Shown here piece by piece: positions 63,940-64,000 of a stretch of 64,000 nucleotides of DNA. The position numbers were made by a program, and so were the translations under genes. Source of the stretch: Myxococcota bacterium (GTDB taxonomy: Bacteria > Myxococcota_A > UBA796 > UBA9615 > JAKLKC01). The stretch covers positions 1 through 64,000 of the forward strand of contig JAKLKC010000033.1 of NCBI GenBank assembly GCA_023150875.1, written 5' to 3'. Under the pieces are notes generated by a model. That model was not told where the DNA came from. It was given only the letters and a program-made list of their open reading frames with translations, and did no database searches. The first letter of the stretch is position 1. Each line of letters starts with the position of its first letter.

Positions 63940-64000
63940 TCAGGCCCGCAGGTGGATCTGGGTCAGCCACACCACGACGCCCTCGGCGAGGATGGTGACC
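63940..64000 (-). CDS. C-terminal end of an oxidase-operon gene (partial)
   Basis: The last 19 codons and stop (TGA at 63940-63942) of a gene entering from the right; the visible protein end is VTILAEGVVVWLTQIHLRA. Position directly upstream of ctaG suggests a cytochrome oxidase subunit, for example subunit IV, but this is too short to identify. Confidence 0.6.
   Translation of the reverse strand, partial: VTILAEGVVVWLTQIHLRA

Overview
The window is very GC-rich bacterial chromosome and reads as a myxobacterium-like (Myxococcota / former deltaproteobacterial) genome. The clues are a CarD/CdnL-type regulator, a Ser/Thr kinase with a PEGA tail, many secreted lipoproteins with acidic DDD-rich linkers after the lipobox cysteine, repeated MopE-type metal-binding motifs (DCDDxDPxxHPGA...CDGxDxDCDG), three DUF2330 proteins, and C-terminal Cys-Gly / hydrophobic / RRRR tails that look like MYXO-CTERM sorting signals. 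The lineage is inferred from gene style; no rRNA gene is present.

Layout. (1) 1-6605: a tolC fragment, then 'cassette 1': two small related proteins, a very large glycoside-hydrolase-like protein and an FG-GAP/MopE lipoprotein. (2) 6695-17023, minus strand: an RND efflux operon (adaptor, two RND subunits, TolC) with a PIN toxin / Phd-type antitoxin pair wedged between the second RND gene and tolC. (3) 17169-30302: mostly ordinary chromosome (beta-hydroxyacid dehydrogenase relative, lipoprotein, B12/radical SAM protein, Ser/Thr kinase, lipoprotein cyclophilin, two LptF/LptG-type permeases, CarD, ferredoxin, MYXO-CTERM protein, dITP/XTP pyrophosphatase, ICMT-like methyltransferase). (4) 30347-33445: tRNA-His, a short hairpin-rich segment bounded by a repeat of the tRNA 3' end, then an accessory island (UPF0175-like protein, unknown protein, PD-(D/E)xK-like protein, DUF234-type ATPase). 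(5) 33505-49572: a long run of cell-surface proteins. (6) 49700-64000, minus strand: a cytochrome-oxidase biogenesis operon (ctaG-like, YtkA-like, MauG/CcpA-like, SCO1, SURF1, then an NapH/CcoG-like Fe-S protein) interrupted between SCO1 and SURF1 by 'cassette 2'.

The main novelty is the pair of cassettes. Both carry small protein(s), then a large clan-A-like glycoside hydrolase with conserved NE and E motifs, then a seven-repeat FG-GAP lipoprotein, in the same order and orientation. Cassette 2 is decayed: its small gene has a frameshift and its hydrolase gene is split by an IS256-family element. Both cassettes, and the toxin-antitoxin insert, are bounded by duplicated pieces of the host genes they interrupt. 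For the two inserts whose flanks lie fully inside the window, the left copy carries an internal deletion. This suggests one shared route of insertion that leaves the host operon functional.

Limits: all homology calls are from reading motifs and comparing sequences within the window by eye. No database search, structure prediction or GC calculation was run. If this is a metagenomic assembly, the flanking duplications should first be checked against reads.
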